The translations under genes and the position numbers were made by a program. From the NCBI GenBank assembly GCA_002422915.1, contig DITV01000002.1, forward strand, positions 176,079 through 240,078: a stretch of DNA of 64,000 nucleotides. Direction: 5' to 3'. The notes beneath the pieces are model-generated. The model was not told the origin of the DNA. It was given only the letters and a program-made list of their open reading frames with translations, and did no database searches. Below are positions 1-8,959 of this stretch, piece after piece. Position 1 is the stretch's first letter. Each line of letters opens with the position of its first letter. The stretch comes from Candidatus Saccharibacteria bacterium UBA6175 (GTDB lineage: Bacteria > Patescibacteriota > Saccharimonadia > Saccharimonadales > Saccharimonadaceae).

Positions 1-1955
1 GTGATTGCTTCACCAGTATTCGTCGATAGAAGGTAGAAGAGCATCCGACGGATATTTGCAAAGATAATTCGGCCTTCTTGCATGGCTCGAATAATACTTT
101 CAAAGTTGTTATTCAACAGAATAATGTCTCCGGCATCCTTGGCAATTTGCGCGCCACTCCCCATGGCTACCCCCACTTGGGCACTTGCCAGCGCAGGCAC
201 ATCATTCACTCCATCGCCAGTCATAGCGGCGACTTCTTTTATCTTTAATATTTGAAGAATGCGGTATTTATTTTCTGGTGTCACGCGCGAAAACACACGG
301 GCGTTGTAGACCTGCAAGGTAAGGTCTTTCTCGCTCATTTCGCTCATTAAGCGACTGTCAAACACTTGGTCGCGTGACTCAACTAATCCAAGCTGTTTAC
401 CAATATGGTAGGCAGTTTCAAAGTGGTCACCGGTAATCATTCGAACTGTCACGCCAGCATTCTGAGCGGTCTTAATGGCTCGTCTGGCTGTTGGTCGAAG
501 GCTGTCGGCAACAGCCATAAAGCCAACAAACTCAAATCGCAGACCGTCGCGTAAATCGGCAAAGCTTTCGACAGGTTTCTTAATAGTCGCTTTTGCGAGC
601 GCAATCACTCGATAGCCTTGTCCGGTTAAGGATTGAAGCGCGGCTTCGGCTTCGGCGTGATCAGCGGCACCGAGGTGGCTTCGAGCCATTACTTGTTCGG
701 GAGCACCCTTAATGACGAGCTCGTAAACACCTTTGTGGTGCCAAATATTCCCGCTCATCGAGAACGCTTGGTCAAAAGGAAGCTTTCCGACCGATTCTCC
801 AGGGAGCTCGACGAGTTCTTTGGCGGTGGTGAATTCAATCATCGCCACATCAAGTGGATCACGCTGGCGTTCGCCGTGGTGATTAATGGTTCGGTGGGCA
901 ATCGTTGGAAGGTGGTGGTCACTCTTCTGGGGTTGCCAGGTTTCTTGAACAGAAAGCTTATTCTCGGTGAGTGTGCCAGTTTTATCAGTGGCGATAGTGG
1001 TAATCACCCCGATCGTTTCAATAGCACGCATAGTCCGTACGAGCGCCTTCTTAGCGGCCATACGGCGCATTCCGAGCACCAAGATAACCGAGATCGCTAC
1101 CGGAAGGCTTTCGGGGACGGCCGAGACAGAAATGGCCAGAACAAACAGAATAGCTTCGGCGAGTTCAATACCCCTGAGTAGGGCGATAACGAAGGCAACA
1201 ATAGCGAGCGCCGCAACAGCAATGACGATACGAGTGAGCAGTTGGTCGATCTTCTGCTGAACAGGAGCGCTTGCAGCATCGGTCGATTTCTTGCTTAGTG
1301 CCGCGATTCTTCCGAACTCAGTATCATTACCCGTCCCAATGACAACGCCACTCACTGACCCAGAGACAAGAAACGAGCCTTGAAATAGCATGTTGGTTTG
1401 TTCATAGATTTGTTTATCTTTGTCGAGCGTTTCGGCCGACTTGCTGACGGGAACTGACTCACCGGTGAGGACAGACTCGTCGGCTCGAGCGCTATCTGCC
1501 TCGATGATGCGAATATCGGCCGGGATTTTGTCACCCTCAGAAAGAAGGACGACGTCACCGGGTACGAGTAGCTCACTGTCAACCTCGGTAACGGTGCCGC
1601 CTCGACGGACCGAAATCTTTTGGGCCGTATGTTGCTGAAGGCTGCGTAAAATTCTATCGGTCGAAAATCGCTGAATATAGTAGATTATGGCGCTCACCGC
1701 CATAATAAAAAGAATAATAGAGCCATCAAAGACACCGCCATGTATGAAACTGACGACCGCTGCAATAAAAAGCACCAGCATAAATACATTTCGAAATGGC
1801 TCGAAGATGATGTTCCAGATAGGATCACCCTTAATCTTTAGGCTGTTTCGGCCAAATGTTTCGAGGCGAGCGGTTGCTTCTCTGTTGCTTAAACCATCTC
1901 GAGACGCATTAAAATGTTCGAGCGTGGCGTCAACTGATTGATGATAAAAAAGCAT
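1..1955 (-). CDS. P-type cation-transporting ATPase, 3' part beyond window
   Basis: ATP-driven cation pump of the inner membrane, closest to the Ca2+/PMR1-like (IIA/IIB) P-type ATPases; the ion itself cannot be fixed from sequence. Read on the minus strand the frame is open from 1955 to the window edge (about 651 codons). Visible in order: an N-terminal cation-ATPase domain (YHQSVDATLEHF), paired membrane helices, the actuator motif TGES (~1455), an M4 motif ending PESLP (PEGLP in Ca2+ pumps), the phosphorylation site DKTGTLT (~963-986) and the hinge GDGVNDVPAL (~206-230). The last membrane helices lie outside. A -10 hexamer TACAAT (1963-1968) ends 7 nt before the ATG at 1955, so that start is preferred over the ATG at 1961 and the mRNA would be leaderless. 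Confidence 0.9.
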   Translation of the reverse strand, partial: MLFYHQSVDATLEHFNASRDGLSNREATARLETFGRNSLKIKGDPIWNIIFEPFRNVFMLVLFIAAVVSFIHGGVFDGSIILFIMAVSAIIYYIQRFSTDRILRSLQQHTAQKISVRRGGTVTEVDSELLVPGDVVLLSEGDKIPADIRIIEADSARADESVLTGESVPVSKSAETLDKDKQIYEQTNMLFQGSFLVSGSVSGVVIGTGNDTEFGRIAALSKKSTDAASAPVQQKIDQLLTRIVIAVAALAIVAFVIALLRGIELAEAILFVLAISVSAVPESLPVAISVILVLGMRRMAAKKALVRTMRAIETIGVITTIATDKTGTLTENKLSVQETWQPQKSDHHLPTIAHRTINHHGERQRDPLDVAMIEFTTAKELVELPGESVGKLPFDQAFSMSGNIWHHKGVYELVIKGAPEQVMARSHLGAADHAEAEAALQSLTGQGYRVIALAKATIKKPVESFADLRDGLRFEFVGFMAVADSLRPTARRAIKTAQNAGVTVRMITGDHFETAYHIGKQLGLVESRDQVFDSRLMSEMSEKDLTLQVYNARVFSRVTPENKYRILQILKIKEVAAMTGDGVNDVPALASAQVGVAMGSGAQIAKDAGDIILLNNNFESIIRAMQEGRIIFANIRRMLFYLLSTNTGEAI

Positions 1956-1968
1956 TAGCATTATTGTA
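1956..1968 (-). promoter_or_regulatory. -10 element of a leaderless promoter (P-type ATPase)
   Basis: TACAAT at 1963-1968 with 7 nt to the ATG at 1955. It abuts the T-run of the upstream terminator, so terminator, promoter and start codon lie within about 45 bp. No convincing -35. Confidence 0.5.
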
Positions 1969-1970
1969 CC

Positions 1971-1998
1971 AAAAAACAGCCCGGTCTGCCCGGGCTGT
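1971..1998 (-). terminator. Rho-independent terminator after the GreA-like gene
   Basis: Perfect 9-bp stem (ACAGCCCGG with CCGGGCTGT), 5-nt loop, followed on the minus strand by six T. It lies 18 nt past the stop of the GreA-like gene. Confidence 0.9.
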
Positions 1999-2015
1999 CA
2001 ATTGGACGAAGGACT

Positions 2016-2504
2016 CTAGCGAATACCAATGAGCTGGAGACGGTGTGTTTTGTGGCCACTCTGCCACTGCACCTCCTCGCTGGCAGTTTTGCCTAGAAGA
2101 CTCTGGCCTAACGGGCTCACAACCGAAATACGGCCGTCGCTTGGGTTGGCTTCAATCGTATCAACGAGAGTGTATTGCATAAGTCGCCCCTGCTGGTCGA
2201 TAAGGTCGACAACCGACCCAAGCACTACTTTCATGCGAGCGCTGCGTGATGGGAGAAGCTTTGCATGCTGGAGGATCTGCCTTTTTTCAAACAGTTCAGC
2301 TTCGGTCGATTCAAGCCTCGACAGTTTCTCGATCCTTTCAAGCCGATCATCGTGGCCAGATTCTCTATCAAGTTCGTGAAGTGAAAGAATAATTGCGCGA
2401 CGATCGGCTTCGAGCTGGCTGATCGCACGGCGGATTTCTTTCATCCCCTTTTTGCTGAGTAAGATAGTCGTGTGTGGTGTGGTGGTGTGTGTGAATGTGT
2501 TCAT
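2016..2504 (-). CDS. GreA/GreB-family transcription elongation factor
   Basis: Predicted to bind the RNA polymerase secondary channel and help rescue or modulate paused complexes. The 162-residue protein has an N-terminal helical coiled coil (LSKKGMKEIRRAISQLEADR onward) and a C-terminal GreA/GreB globular domain with the signature SDGRISVVSPLGQSLLGK. The ATG at 2504 is chosen because AAGGAGG (2512-2518) lies about 7 nt upstream; an upstream in-frame ATG at 2567 has no such site. The gene stands alone, closed by its own terminator. Whether it is a cleavage factor or a Gre-like homologue with another role depends on acidic coiled-coil tip residues, which I cannot place with certainty. Confidence 0.85.
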   Translation of the reverse strand: MNTFTHTTTPHTTILLSKKGMKEIRRAISQLEADRRAIILSLHELDRESGHDDRLERIEKLSRLESTEAELFEKRQILQHAKLLPSRSARMKVVLGSVVDLIDQQGRLMQYTLVDTIEANPSDGRISVVSPLGQSLLGKTASEEVQWQSGHKTHRLQLIGIR

Positions 2505-2621
2505 GTCACTCCTCCTTTTTAAGCTGCGTGATTGCAGGTGTTTGGTAGCATGTAGGCTACTACCCATAGTGTCGCAAACAATTCTGAGGCTCTGCTTAAA
2601 AAAAAGATAAAAACGTTGTTA

Positions 2622-3626
2622 TTATTGCCCGCGCCGACTCGGTAAGAGGCAGGTAAACGTCGTTAAGTTTTTGTTGCTCACAACGGTTAATTCGCCATGA
2701 TGTATGTCTACAATCTTCTTTGCAATAGCGAGCCCGAGCCCGTAGCCGTTCTTACCACTTTCGGTACGAGATTCATCGCTGCGGTAAAACCGCTCAAAAA
2801 TCTTTGTCTGCATATCGGGCGGAATGGGATTCCCCTCATTTGATACCGAGAACCCAGCCATAAGCCGCCGCTCAAAGAACGCAACGCTAATGGTGCTTCC
2901 GCTGGAGCTGTATTTTACGGCATTATCGATCAGAACGGTCATCACTTCTTGCAGTGCAGCTTCATTGCCTAGGGCGAAGCGGCGCCGTTTGGTAGTGACC
3001 GTGATACGCTTCTTCTCATTCGGGAAATGCTTAAGCGTTCTAGTGAGTAATTGCGGTAAGTCGACACTGGTAAAGGGTAAGGTGTCGTAATCGAGTCGCG
3101 CCAGCTTTAGGAGCATTTCGGAAAGTGCGATGAGCTTATTCACCTCTTCAAGGTTACTCTCGAGGATCTCTCGAGACTCGGTCGCGCTGAGTGAGGTGTC
3201 GCGCAAGGCAACTTCAAGCTCTGTTTTCATGGCCGCAAGCGGCGTGCGTAGTTCGTGGCTCGCGTCGCTGGTAAATCGGCGCTGGGCCTCGTGTGCTCTC
3301 TCGAGCGGGCGAAGCGTCCGGCGCGCTAAAAGATAGCTCCCCACACCTCCTCCCACCAAGATGACAAGATTGACGTTAAGAAGCGTTAAAATCATTTGAC
3401 GGCTGGCTTCTTGAGACTGAATGCGACGCATTTGATCGCTGGTAAGCGCCAAGCCAGCCACAAAATCATAGGGGGAGAGGCTTTTTTGTAAATTCTCGAG
3501 ACGAATGTTCACTTCTTGGTAGTTCAGCTGATAAATAGAGACACTAAAGACGAAGCTTATCGACATGAGGATCAGCAAATACCAGCCGGTGAGCTTCAAC
3601 GTGGCTGATTTAAAGATGTTACGCAT
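2622..3626 (-). CDS. Two-component sensor histidine kinase
   Basis: Membrane sensor kinase of 334 residues. Two transmembrane helices flank a short external loop of about 50 residues. A HAMP-like linker (ARRTLRPLERAHEAQRRF) leads to the dimerisation/phosphoacceptor box SHELRTPLAAMK and the ATPase domain with N box (DNAVKYS) and G box (YGLGLAIAKKI). The ATG at 3626 overlaps the stop of the response regulator (ATGCGTAA), so the pair is translationally coupled; an upstream in-frame start at 3728 would lie inside the regulator gene. The small sensor domain resembles envelope-stress or metal sensors, but the signal cannot be read. Confidence 0.92.
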   Translation of the reverse strand: MRNIFKSATLKLTGWYLLILMSISFVFSVSIYQLNYQEVNIRLENLQKSLSPYDFVAGLALTSDQMRRIQSQEASRQMILTLLNVNLVILVGGGVGSYLLARRTLRPLERAHEAQRRFTSDASHELRTPLAAMKTELEVALRDTSLSATESREILESNLEEVNKLIALSEMLLKLARLDYDTLPFTSVDLPQLLTRTLKHFPNEKKRITVTTKRRRFALGNEAALQEVMTVLIDNAVKYSSSGSTISVAFFERRLMAGFSVSNEGNPIPPDMQTKIFERFYRSDESRTESGKNGYGLGLAIAKKIVDIHHGELTVVSNKNLTTFTCLLPSRRGQ

Positions 3627-4299
3627 TGGTCGCCTCGAGTTTATAGCCGAAGCCTCTGACGGTATGGATGAGTGGCGCTTGTCCACCAGATTCGATTTTT
3701 GCCCGAACATATTTAATGTAGACCTCAACCGTGTTAGGAAGGATGTCGGCGTCGTAATCCCAGACGTGATTAATGATCGTCTCTTTGCTTAATGGGCGGC
3801 CTGGGTTGCGCATCATAAATTCTAACAACGCAAACTCCTTGCTGGTGAGTGAAATGTTCTTCCCAGCCCGCTTGACTGAGAACGCCACCGTATCGAGCGT
3901 CAAGTCGCCAACAGTAAGCTCGGTAGGAAGCTGCTCGCTTGGGCGACGAAGGAGTGCGCGGACGCGCGCGAGCAGTTCTTCAAGAGCGAATGGTTTAGCT
4001 AAATAATCATCAGCTCCCCCGTCGAGGCCATCGGTTTTATCTTGAGTGGTACCCATTGCGGTTAAAAGGAGCACTGGTGTGTGGATCTTAAGACTCCTTA
4101 GCTCTTTGACGATAGCGAGTCCATCAATACCGCCAGGCAACATGCGGTCGATAATCATCACATCATAGGGTTCGGTGGTCGCCATTGCGAGCCCGTCATC
4201 ACCGGTAAAGCTGACGTCGACCGCATAGGTTTCTTGAACAAGCGCTTTTTGAAGCGCACGAGCAATTTTGTGTTCATCTTCAATAATCAACACCCTCAT
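3619..4299 (-). CDS. OmpR/PhoB-family response regulator
   Basis: Partner of the downstream histidine kinase. The 226-residue protein has a receiver domain with the acidic pocket (IIEDE), phosphoacceptor Asp in the stretch VMIIDRMLPG, and conserved Lys in DYLAKPF, followed by a winged-helix DNA-binding domain (ELTVGDLTLDTVAF to the C-terminus). The ATG at 4299 is preferred over the in-frame start at 4353: TATACT (4306-4311) ends 6 nt before it, giving a leaderless transcript, and the longer form would run into the HxlR coding region. Confidence 0.93.
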   Translation of the reverse strand: MRVLIIEDEHKIARALQKALVQETYAVDVSFTGDDGLAMATTEPYDVMIIDRMLPGGIDGLAIVKELRSLKIHTPVLLLTAMGTTQDKTDGLDGGADDYLAKPFALEELLARVRALLRRPSEQLPTELTVGDLTLDTVAFSVKRAGKNISLTSKEFALLEFMMRNPGRPLSKETIINHVWDYDADILPNTVEVYIKYVRAKIESGGQAPLIHTVRGFGYKLEATNA

Positions 4300-4311
4300 G
4301 TAAGTAGTATA
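4300..4311 (-). promoter_or_regulatory. -10 element of a leaderless promoter (response regulator)
   Basis: TATACT at 4306-4311, 6 nt before the ATG at 4299; it lies just downstream of the HxlR gene. No clear -35. Confidence 0.55.
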
Positions 4312-4318
4312 GCGTGAA

Positions 4319-4642
4319 TTAGCTGAGAACTGGCTGAGGAGCGAATTGGTCACTCCAGGCTTGCATGTCTTTGAGGATGGGAATCAAGGCCTGGCCTTTT
4401 TCGGTTAACCGGTACTCGCAACGACTTTCTGAGGTAGTCGGCGTTTTCACGATAATCCCTTGAGATTCAAGAGAATCAAGCCGAGCGGAAAGCGTTCGCG
4501 GGTTGATACCTTCCACAAGATCTTGAACTTGGCAAAAACGAACCCGTTCTTCATTTACGAAGAACCGGAGAATCTGCGGCGTCCATTTGTCGCCAAGGAT
4601 GGCGGTTGCTGCTTTCACGCAGCCGATTGATTCGGTGTGCAT
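4319..4642 (-). CDS. HxlR-family transcriptional regulator
   Basis: DNA-binding regulator of 107 residues with the typical HxlR winged helix (GDKWTPQILRFF, then INPRTLSARLDSLESQGII and the wing SRCEYRLTEKGQAL). HxlR proteins often sense redox, aldehydes or small ligands; the N-terminal Cys (ESIGCVKAA) is in the place commonly used for sensing in this family. The ATG at 4642 is chosen because TATAGT (4649-4654) ends 6 nt before it. That -10 lies inside a perfect inverted repeat (4645-4669), so autoregulation is likely. It sits 40 bp from the end of the FAD oxidase gene, a plausible target. Confidence 0.9.
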   Translation of the reverse strand: MHTESIGCVKAATAILGDKWTPQILRFFVNEERVRFCQVQDLVEGINPRTLSARLDSLESQGIIVKTPTTSESRCEYRLTEKGQALIPILKDMQAWSDQFAPQPVLS

Positions 4643-4644
4643 AG

Positions 4645-4669
4645 CTTCACTATACAATATCTAGTGAAG
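4645..4669. promoter_or_regulatory. 8-bp inverted repeat overlapping the HxlR -10 element
   Basis: CTTCACTA, 9-nt centre, TAGTGAAG. The -10 TATAGT (minus, 4649-4654) overlaps one arm. Size and position fit an HxlR autoregulatory operator; this is inference. Confidence 0.6.
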
Positions 4670-4682
4670 TGGGTCAAAGGGG

Positions 4683-6347
4683 TTACTTTATCAGCCCGTT
4701 GCTGTTCCGACTCCGGATGTGGTCCATGCTGTAGTCCCACGAGGCGTCGGTCTTTTTGTGGGGGTTGAAGATGTATTGTGGGTCGAACATTTCTTTGACG
4801 TTTTTAAAAAGCTGATACATTTCATCACCAAAGACGGCGGGGAGCCACGGCCCTCGCACCATCCCGTCATTGTGCTCGCCGGCCATCGTGCCTTGGTACT
4901 GAAGGACGATGGGAATGAGTTCGCGCATGACCGGTTCAAGCTTTGCTTGATCTTGCGGACCTTCAATATCGAGCAGTGGAATGATATGGAAGTTGCCGTC
5001 ACCAAAGTGACCGGCAAGGGTGGCAGGCAGATTGTATTTTTTAATGACCTTTCGAACTTTTGGCAAGAATTCGGGCAGATATTTTGGCTGCACCGTCATG
5101 TCGTCAATGAACGGCGAGGCGTATTTGTCCTTCACACGGTTACGCAGCAGCGCGAGAGATGCTCGACGGATCACCCAAAACGGTGCGCTCTCGGCGGCGG
5201 TGTGTTCAATGTCCATTTTCAGTTTAAATGGCAGGAGGTCTTTGTAGAGATCATTAATTTTGCGATCGACTTCATCTTGGCTGTCACCTTCAAACTCTAT
5301 CATCAGAACAATGTTAGGGTAATGGTTTTTGAATTTGGCAACAGTTCGAAGCAGCCAACGCTGCTCGCGCAGCCATTCCTTCGCACCAAGTTGCTTTCGG
5401 AACATTGCATTGTACTTGACGCCCAAGCCAAAGGTAATGTCGTCGAAGCCTTCAAAGGTAGCCGGGTTATGCTTCATGACGGCAGGGATAATGTCGCCGA
5501 GTTTTTTGGGAGATTCTAAGTACGCAAGCAGCAGACCGGTATGTTTCGCCTTTGGCACCGCTTGCATGGTGATATTTGAAATGAGCCCAAGCGTGCCCTG
5601 GCTTCCACTGAAAAGACGCGTCATATCAAAGATGCCGGTGTGGCGATCCCAGACACTCCATAGGTTATAGCCCATTGAGTTTTTGTTGACGTGTGGACGT
5701 GCGTTTTTAATCAGGTCGTAGTGTGACTCGATGAGTTCGTAGACTTGTTTGTAGAGTCGGCCTTCGAACGTCTTTTCCTTCATTTTTTGGTCGAGCTGTT
5801 TTTTGTTCATTGGGGCGATTGTGTACTCATTGCCATCAGCAAGGACAACTTGTAATTCGCGAACCGATCGTTCGGTGTTGCCATAGCGTAGCGACTGCTC
5901 GCCGCCAGCATTATTCCCGACCATGCCGCCAATGGTGCACAGCGCGCGACTGGCTGGCACGCAGCCAAGCATCAGATCTTTGGCTGCCAGAACCGGGTCG
6001 ATATCGCGCATGTAGGCACCTGGCTGAACGGTCAGTTGGGTGCCTTTGACTGCACCGATGGTGTTAAAATGAGTGGTCATATTAAGGACGATGGAGCTAC
6101 CGAGCGGACCGCCCGACATACAAGTGCCGGCACTCCGAGGCGTGATGGCAAGTGATGGATAGGCGTGCTTTTGTTTGCTCACATAGCGCACCAGGTTCTT
6201 TAAGTCGGCGGAGTCCTTTGGGGCAACGACAAGCTCGGGCACTAGTTCGTAAATGCTTGCATCACGGCTGACGGCCACGCGCGCATCGATATCTCGCGTC
6301 ACTTCACCAGAGAGCTTCTTTTTGAGCGTTGTATACACTTCATCCAT
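4683..6347 (-). CDS. FAD-binding oxidoreductase, D-lactate dehydrogenase/glycolate oxidase type
   Basis: Flavoenzyme of 554 residues in the VAO/PCMH family, expected to oxidise a 2-hydroxy acid such as D-lactate or glycolate. The N-terminal FAD domain shows TPRSAGTCMSGGPLG and IGGMVGNNAGGEQSLRYGN; the C-terminal domain shows HFGDGNFHIIPL and AGEHNDGMVRG, the residues that bind flavin and substrate in the GlcD/Dld group. No Fe-S binding region is fused. It could pass electrons to the quinone pool also served by the NDH-2 at 36988. The start is preceded by TATAGT (6357-6362) 9 nt upstream. Substrate not determinable. Confidence 0.88.
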   Translation of the reverse strand: MDEVYTTLKKKLSGEVTRDIDARVAVSRDASIYELVPELVVAPKDSADLKNLVRYVSKQKHAYPSLAITPRSAGTCMSGGPLGSSIVLNMTTHFNTIGAVKGTQLTVQPGAYMRDIDPVLAAKDLMLGCVPASRALCTIGGMVGNNAGGEQSLRYGNTERSVRELQVVLADGNEYTIAPMNKKQLDQKMKEKTFEGRLYKQVYELIESHYDLIKNARPHVNKNSMGYNLWSVWDRHTGIFDMTRLFSGSQGTLGLISNITMQAVPKAKHTGLLLAYLESPKKLGDIIPAVMKHNPATFEGFDDITFGLGVKYNAMFRKQLGAKEWLREQRWLLRTVAKFKNHYPNIVLMIEFEGDSQDEVDRKINDLYKDLLPFKLKMDIEHTAAESAPFWVIRRASLALLRNRVKDKYASPFIDDMTVQPKYLPEFLPKVRKVIKKYNLPATLAGHFGDGNFHIIPLLDIEGPQDQAKLEPVMRELIPIVLQYQGTMAGEHNDGMVRGPWLPAVFGDEMYQLFKNVKEMFDPQYIFNPHKKTDASWDYSMDHIRSRNSNGLIK

Positions 6348-6413
6348 AATGGCTCTACTATACGATAGCCGTAAGCGTCTTGTCGAGCGCTACCGTGAGC
6401 GCGGCAAACGGTG

Positions 6414-6425
6414 TATACTACAACC
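6414..6425 (+). promoter_or_regulatory. -10 element of a leaderless promoter (AI-2E family gene)
   Basis: TATACT at 6414-6419 ends 6 nt before the ATG at 6426. Divergent TATAGT (6357-6362, minus) serves the FAD oxidase. Confidence 0.5.
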
Positions 6426-7508
6426 ATGAAAACTCGTATTGATATCGACACCCGTACATTTGTTCGATTTTGGCTCGTTGTGATTGGTTTTGGCGCCGTC
6501 ATCTACGCTATTATTGCCGCCAGTACTGCACTCCTCATTTTGGGAATCTCATTGTTTCTTGCATTAGCATTAAGTGTGCCGGTTGCTCGCTTGTCGAAGT
6601 TTCTTCCCGGTAAAAGCCGAGTAGGGGCAACGGCAATCGCATATGTCGCGGTCATCGCGTTGCTCGGCGCAATTATCACGTTAGTCATTCCACCAATCGT
6701 CCAACAAACTGCTCGATTCGTGCAGACCATTCCATCGGTTATTGCCACCGCAACCGAGCAGTCGAATGAACTCCGTGGCTTGATTGATGAATACAACCTT
6801 CAGCCGCAAGTTGACCAAGCAGTCGCTTCGATTCAAGGCAGTGCCGCCGCCTGGGCTGGCAACGTCGGACAGAACCTGATTGCCAGCGTTGGTTCGTTCT
6901 TCGCCTTTATTACTGCTCTCATCCTTGTGTTGGTGCTTACGTTTCTGATGTTAGTAGAAGGCCCCACCTGGATGAAACGAATTTGGGGTACCTATACCAA
7001 TGCGTCTCGCCGTGAAAAGCACAAACGAGTGGTCGGCAAAATCTATGCGGTCTTTACCGGCTACGTCACCGGACAGTTGACGGTTTCAGCAATTGGCGCA
7101 TCGGCCGCCGGCTTGATGGTGTTTATTCTGAGCTTAATCTTCCCAGCTCTGCCTGCAAGCCTGGCGTTCCCTACCGCCGCCATTACCTTTGTGCTGTCGC
7201 TCATTCCGATGTTCGGGGCGACCATCGGTGGTGTTATCATTTCGGTCCTGTTAGCGTTTAACAGTGTGCCCGCCGCGATTATCTATGCAATCTTCTTTGT
7301 CGTCTACCAGCAAATTGAAAACAACTTTATCTCTCCGCACATTCAGGCAAAACGGATTGAGCTTTCGGCACTGGCCGTACTCGCGTCGGTGACCATTGGC
7401 CTGTACATGTTCGGTATTATTGGAGGTATTATCGCGATCCCAATTGCGGGGTCAATTCGTGTGCTACTTGAAGAATATTTTCAGCGACGTGAGGGTAAAA
7501 AAGCTTAA
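6426..7508 (+). CDS. AI-2E family (PerM/TqsA-like) membrane transporter
   Basis: Integral membrane protein of 360 residues with about eight helices and the family pattern: an N-terminal hairpin, a soluble helical region (~95-160), then a C-terminal helical block with GQLTVSAIGASAAG, LIPMFGATIGGV and the QQIENNFISPHIQAKRIELS segment typical of AI-2E/PerM proteins. Family members export small molecules or exchange ions; the substrate is unknown here. The ATG at 6426 fits the -10 at 6414-6419 better than the in-frame ATG at 6411, which lies in front of that -10. The stop shares bases with the convergent cysS stop (7505-7508). Confidence 0.9.
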   Translation: MKTRIDIDTRTFVRFWLVVIGFGAVIYAIIAASTALLILGISLFLALALSVPVARLSKFLPGKSRVGATAIAYVAVIALLGAIITLVIPPIVQQTARFVQTIPSVIATATEQSNELRGLIDEYNLQPQVDQAVASIQGSAAAWAGNVGQNLIASVGSFFAFITALILVLVLTFLMLVEGPTWMKRIWGTYTNASRREKHKRVVGKIYAVFTGYVTGQLTVSAIGASAAGLMVFILSLIFPALPASLAFPTAAITFVLSLIPMFGATIGGVIISVLLAFNSVPAAIIYAIFFVVYQQIENNFISPHIQAKRIELSALAVLASVTIGLYMFGIIGGIIAIPIAGSIRVLLEEYFQRREGKKA

Positions 7509-8959
7509 GCGACGTATTCCCAGATCGGTCCAGTTGCGGTATCACGAACAGTGATGCCGCTTTTTTCGATATCACGACGCAGTGAATCGGCGGCTGACCA
7601 GTCTTTTGTTTCTCGAGCGCGCTGACGCTCTAGAATAAGCTGCTTCGTTTCGTCTGAAATGTCTGGCGTTGTGTGAAGAAGCTGGACCCCAAGCAACGCA
7701 TCAACTGCTTCAAGAAATGCCATCAGACCTTCTCTGGAAGCCGCTGAGGTGTCGGACGCCGAGAACTGGTCAAAGACGCTGTCGATAAGTGTCAGGGCCC
7801 CAGGCGTGTCGAGATCATTTTCAAGAATTTCTCGAAGCGCATGTGCATCGGCATAGCCAAGGGTGGACTTATCTGGGAGTTCGGCCGGGTTCTGGAGTGT
7901 ATCGTGCAGCTGGTGTCGAAGGGCGGCAACGTTGCGCCAGCGAAGGAAGCGGTGCTGGGCAGCGGTCAGATTCTCAAAGCTAAAGTTACCTTCACTGCGG
8001 TAATGACTTTGCAGTACAAACAGACGAAAGTCTTGTGGGGTATAGGCTTTCTGGGCAAGATCATCGAGCGTGTAGCCATTTTCGAGTGATTTACTAATCT
8101 TAGTGCCGTCAGACTTCAGGTGGTTGTTATGCAGCCAGAATTGACTGAATGGTTTGCCGGTCGCCGACTCAGATTGGGCGATCTCATTGGTGTGATGCAC
8201 CGGAATGTGGTCGATACCACCAGTGTGGATGTCGATTGTTTCGCCCAGCAAATCGAGTGCCATAGCGGAGCATTCAAGGTGCCAGCCAGGGAAGCCTGGT
8301 CGTTCAACGCCTTCAGCGGTGAGGTCGGCAGGCGTCGCCCACTCCATGTCGCGTGTTTGGCCATCGGGAGTAAACTTCCAGAGCGCAAAGTCACTCGCGT
8401 TTCGTTTTTCGGGATTGAATTCAACCCGCGCACCAGCCTTCTGCTCGTCTAGGTGAAGACCGGCAAAGTCGTCGTAGCGGGAAAAAGTTGACGTATCGAA
8501 ATAAATGCCGTCGCTGATTTGATAGGTATGCCCCTTTTCTTTCAATGTTCGCACGAGCGTCAGCTGTTGCTGAATGTAGTCGCTCGCCTTTACGAGATGG
8601 GTGGCCGGAACTAGCCCCAACGCATTCAATCCTTTAATGAAGTCATCGGTATAGAAGGCCGCAACTTCCCAGGCGGTCTTACCTTCACGGCGGGCACCTT
8701 TTTCCAACTTGTCTTCTCCGTCATCACTGTCACTGACGAGATGACCGACATCGGTTATATTGAGCACCCGGTTCACGGTGAAACCATTAGCTTGGAGAAC
8801 ACGAACCAGCACATCCCAGTAAAGGTAGGCAGCCCAGTTACCAACGTGCAGTTGATTGTAGACCGTCGGCCCACACGTATAGAGCGAAACGACCCCGTCT
8901 TTTAAGGGTGTAAATGGCTCAACACTCCGGCTCAGCTGGTTATGAAACTGCAGACTCAT
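7505..8959 (-). CDS. cysS: Cysteinyl-tRNA synthetase
   Basis: Charges tRNA-Cys; class I aminoacyl-tRNA synthetase of 484 residues. Visible: catalytic zinc ligand Cys29 in LYTCGPTVY, the HIGH box as HVGN (38-41), further zinc ligands in HLECSAMA and the HHTNE segment, and the KMSKS loop as KISKS. The C-terminal DALR-like helical domain is present. The ATG at 8959 overlaps the end of the DHH phosphoesterase gene by 20 nt; a longer frame from 8998 would overlap it much further. Last gene of the dnaX-to-cysS run. It keeps its catalytic zinc site although several other proteins here have lost structural ones. Confidence 0.95.
   Translation of the reverse strand: MSLQFHNQLSRSVEPFTPLKDGVVSLYTCGPTVYNQLHVGNWAAYLYWDVLVRVLQANGFTVNRVLNITDVGHLVSDSDDGEDKLEKGARREGKTAWEVAAFYTDDFIKGLNALGLVPATHLVKASDYIQQQLTLVRTLKEKGHTYQISDGIYFDTSTFSRYDDFAGLHLDEQKAGARVEFNPEKRNASDFALWKFTPDGQTRDMEWATPADLTAEGVERPGFPGWHLECSAMALDLLGETIDIHTGGIDHIPVHHTNEIAQSESATGKPFSQFWLHNNHLKSDGTKISKSLENGYTLDDLAQKAYTPQDFRLFVLQSHYRSEGNFSFENLTAAQHRFLRWRNVAALRHQLHDTLQNPAELPDKSTLGYADAHALREILENDLDTPGALTLIDSVFDQFSASDTSAASREGLMAFLEAVDALLGVQLLHTTPDISDETKQLILERQRARETKDWSAADSLRRDIEKSGITVRDTATGPIWEYVA

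Noticed and set aside
633..1181. 182-codon open frame on the plus strand
   Set aside because: It lies antisense within the P-type ATPase, whose motifs (TGES, DKTGTLT, GDGVND) are read on the minus strand.
4719..5519. 266-codon open frame on the plus strand
   Set aside because: Antisense shadow of the FAD oxidase; no family features, no promoter or ribosome-binding site.
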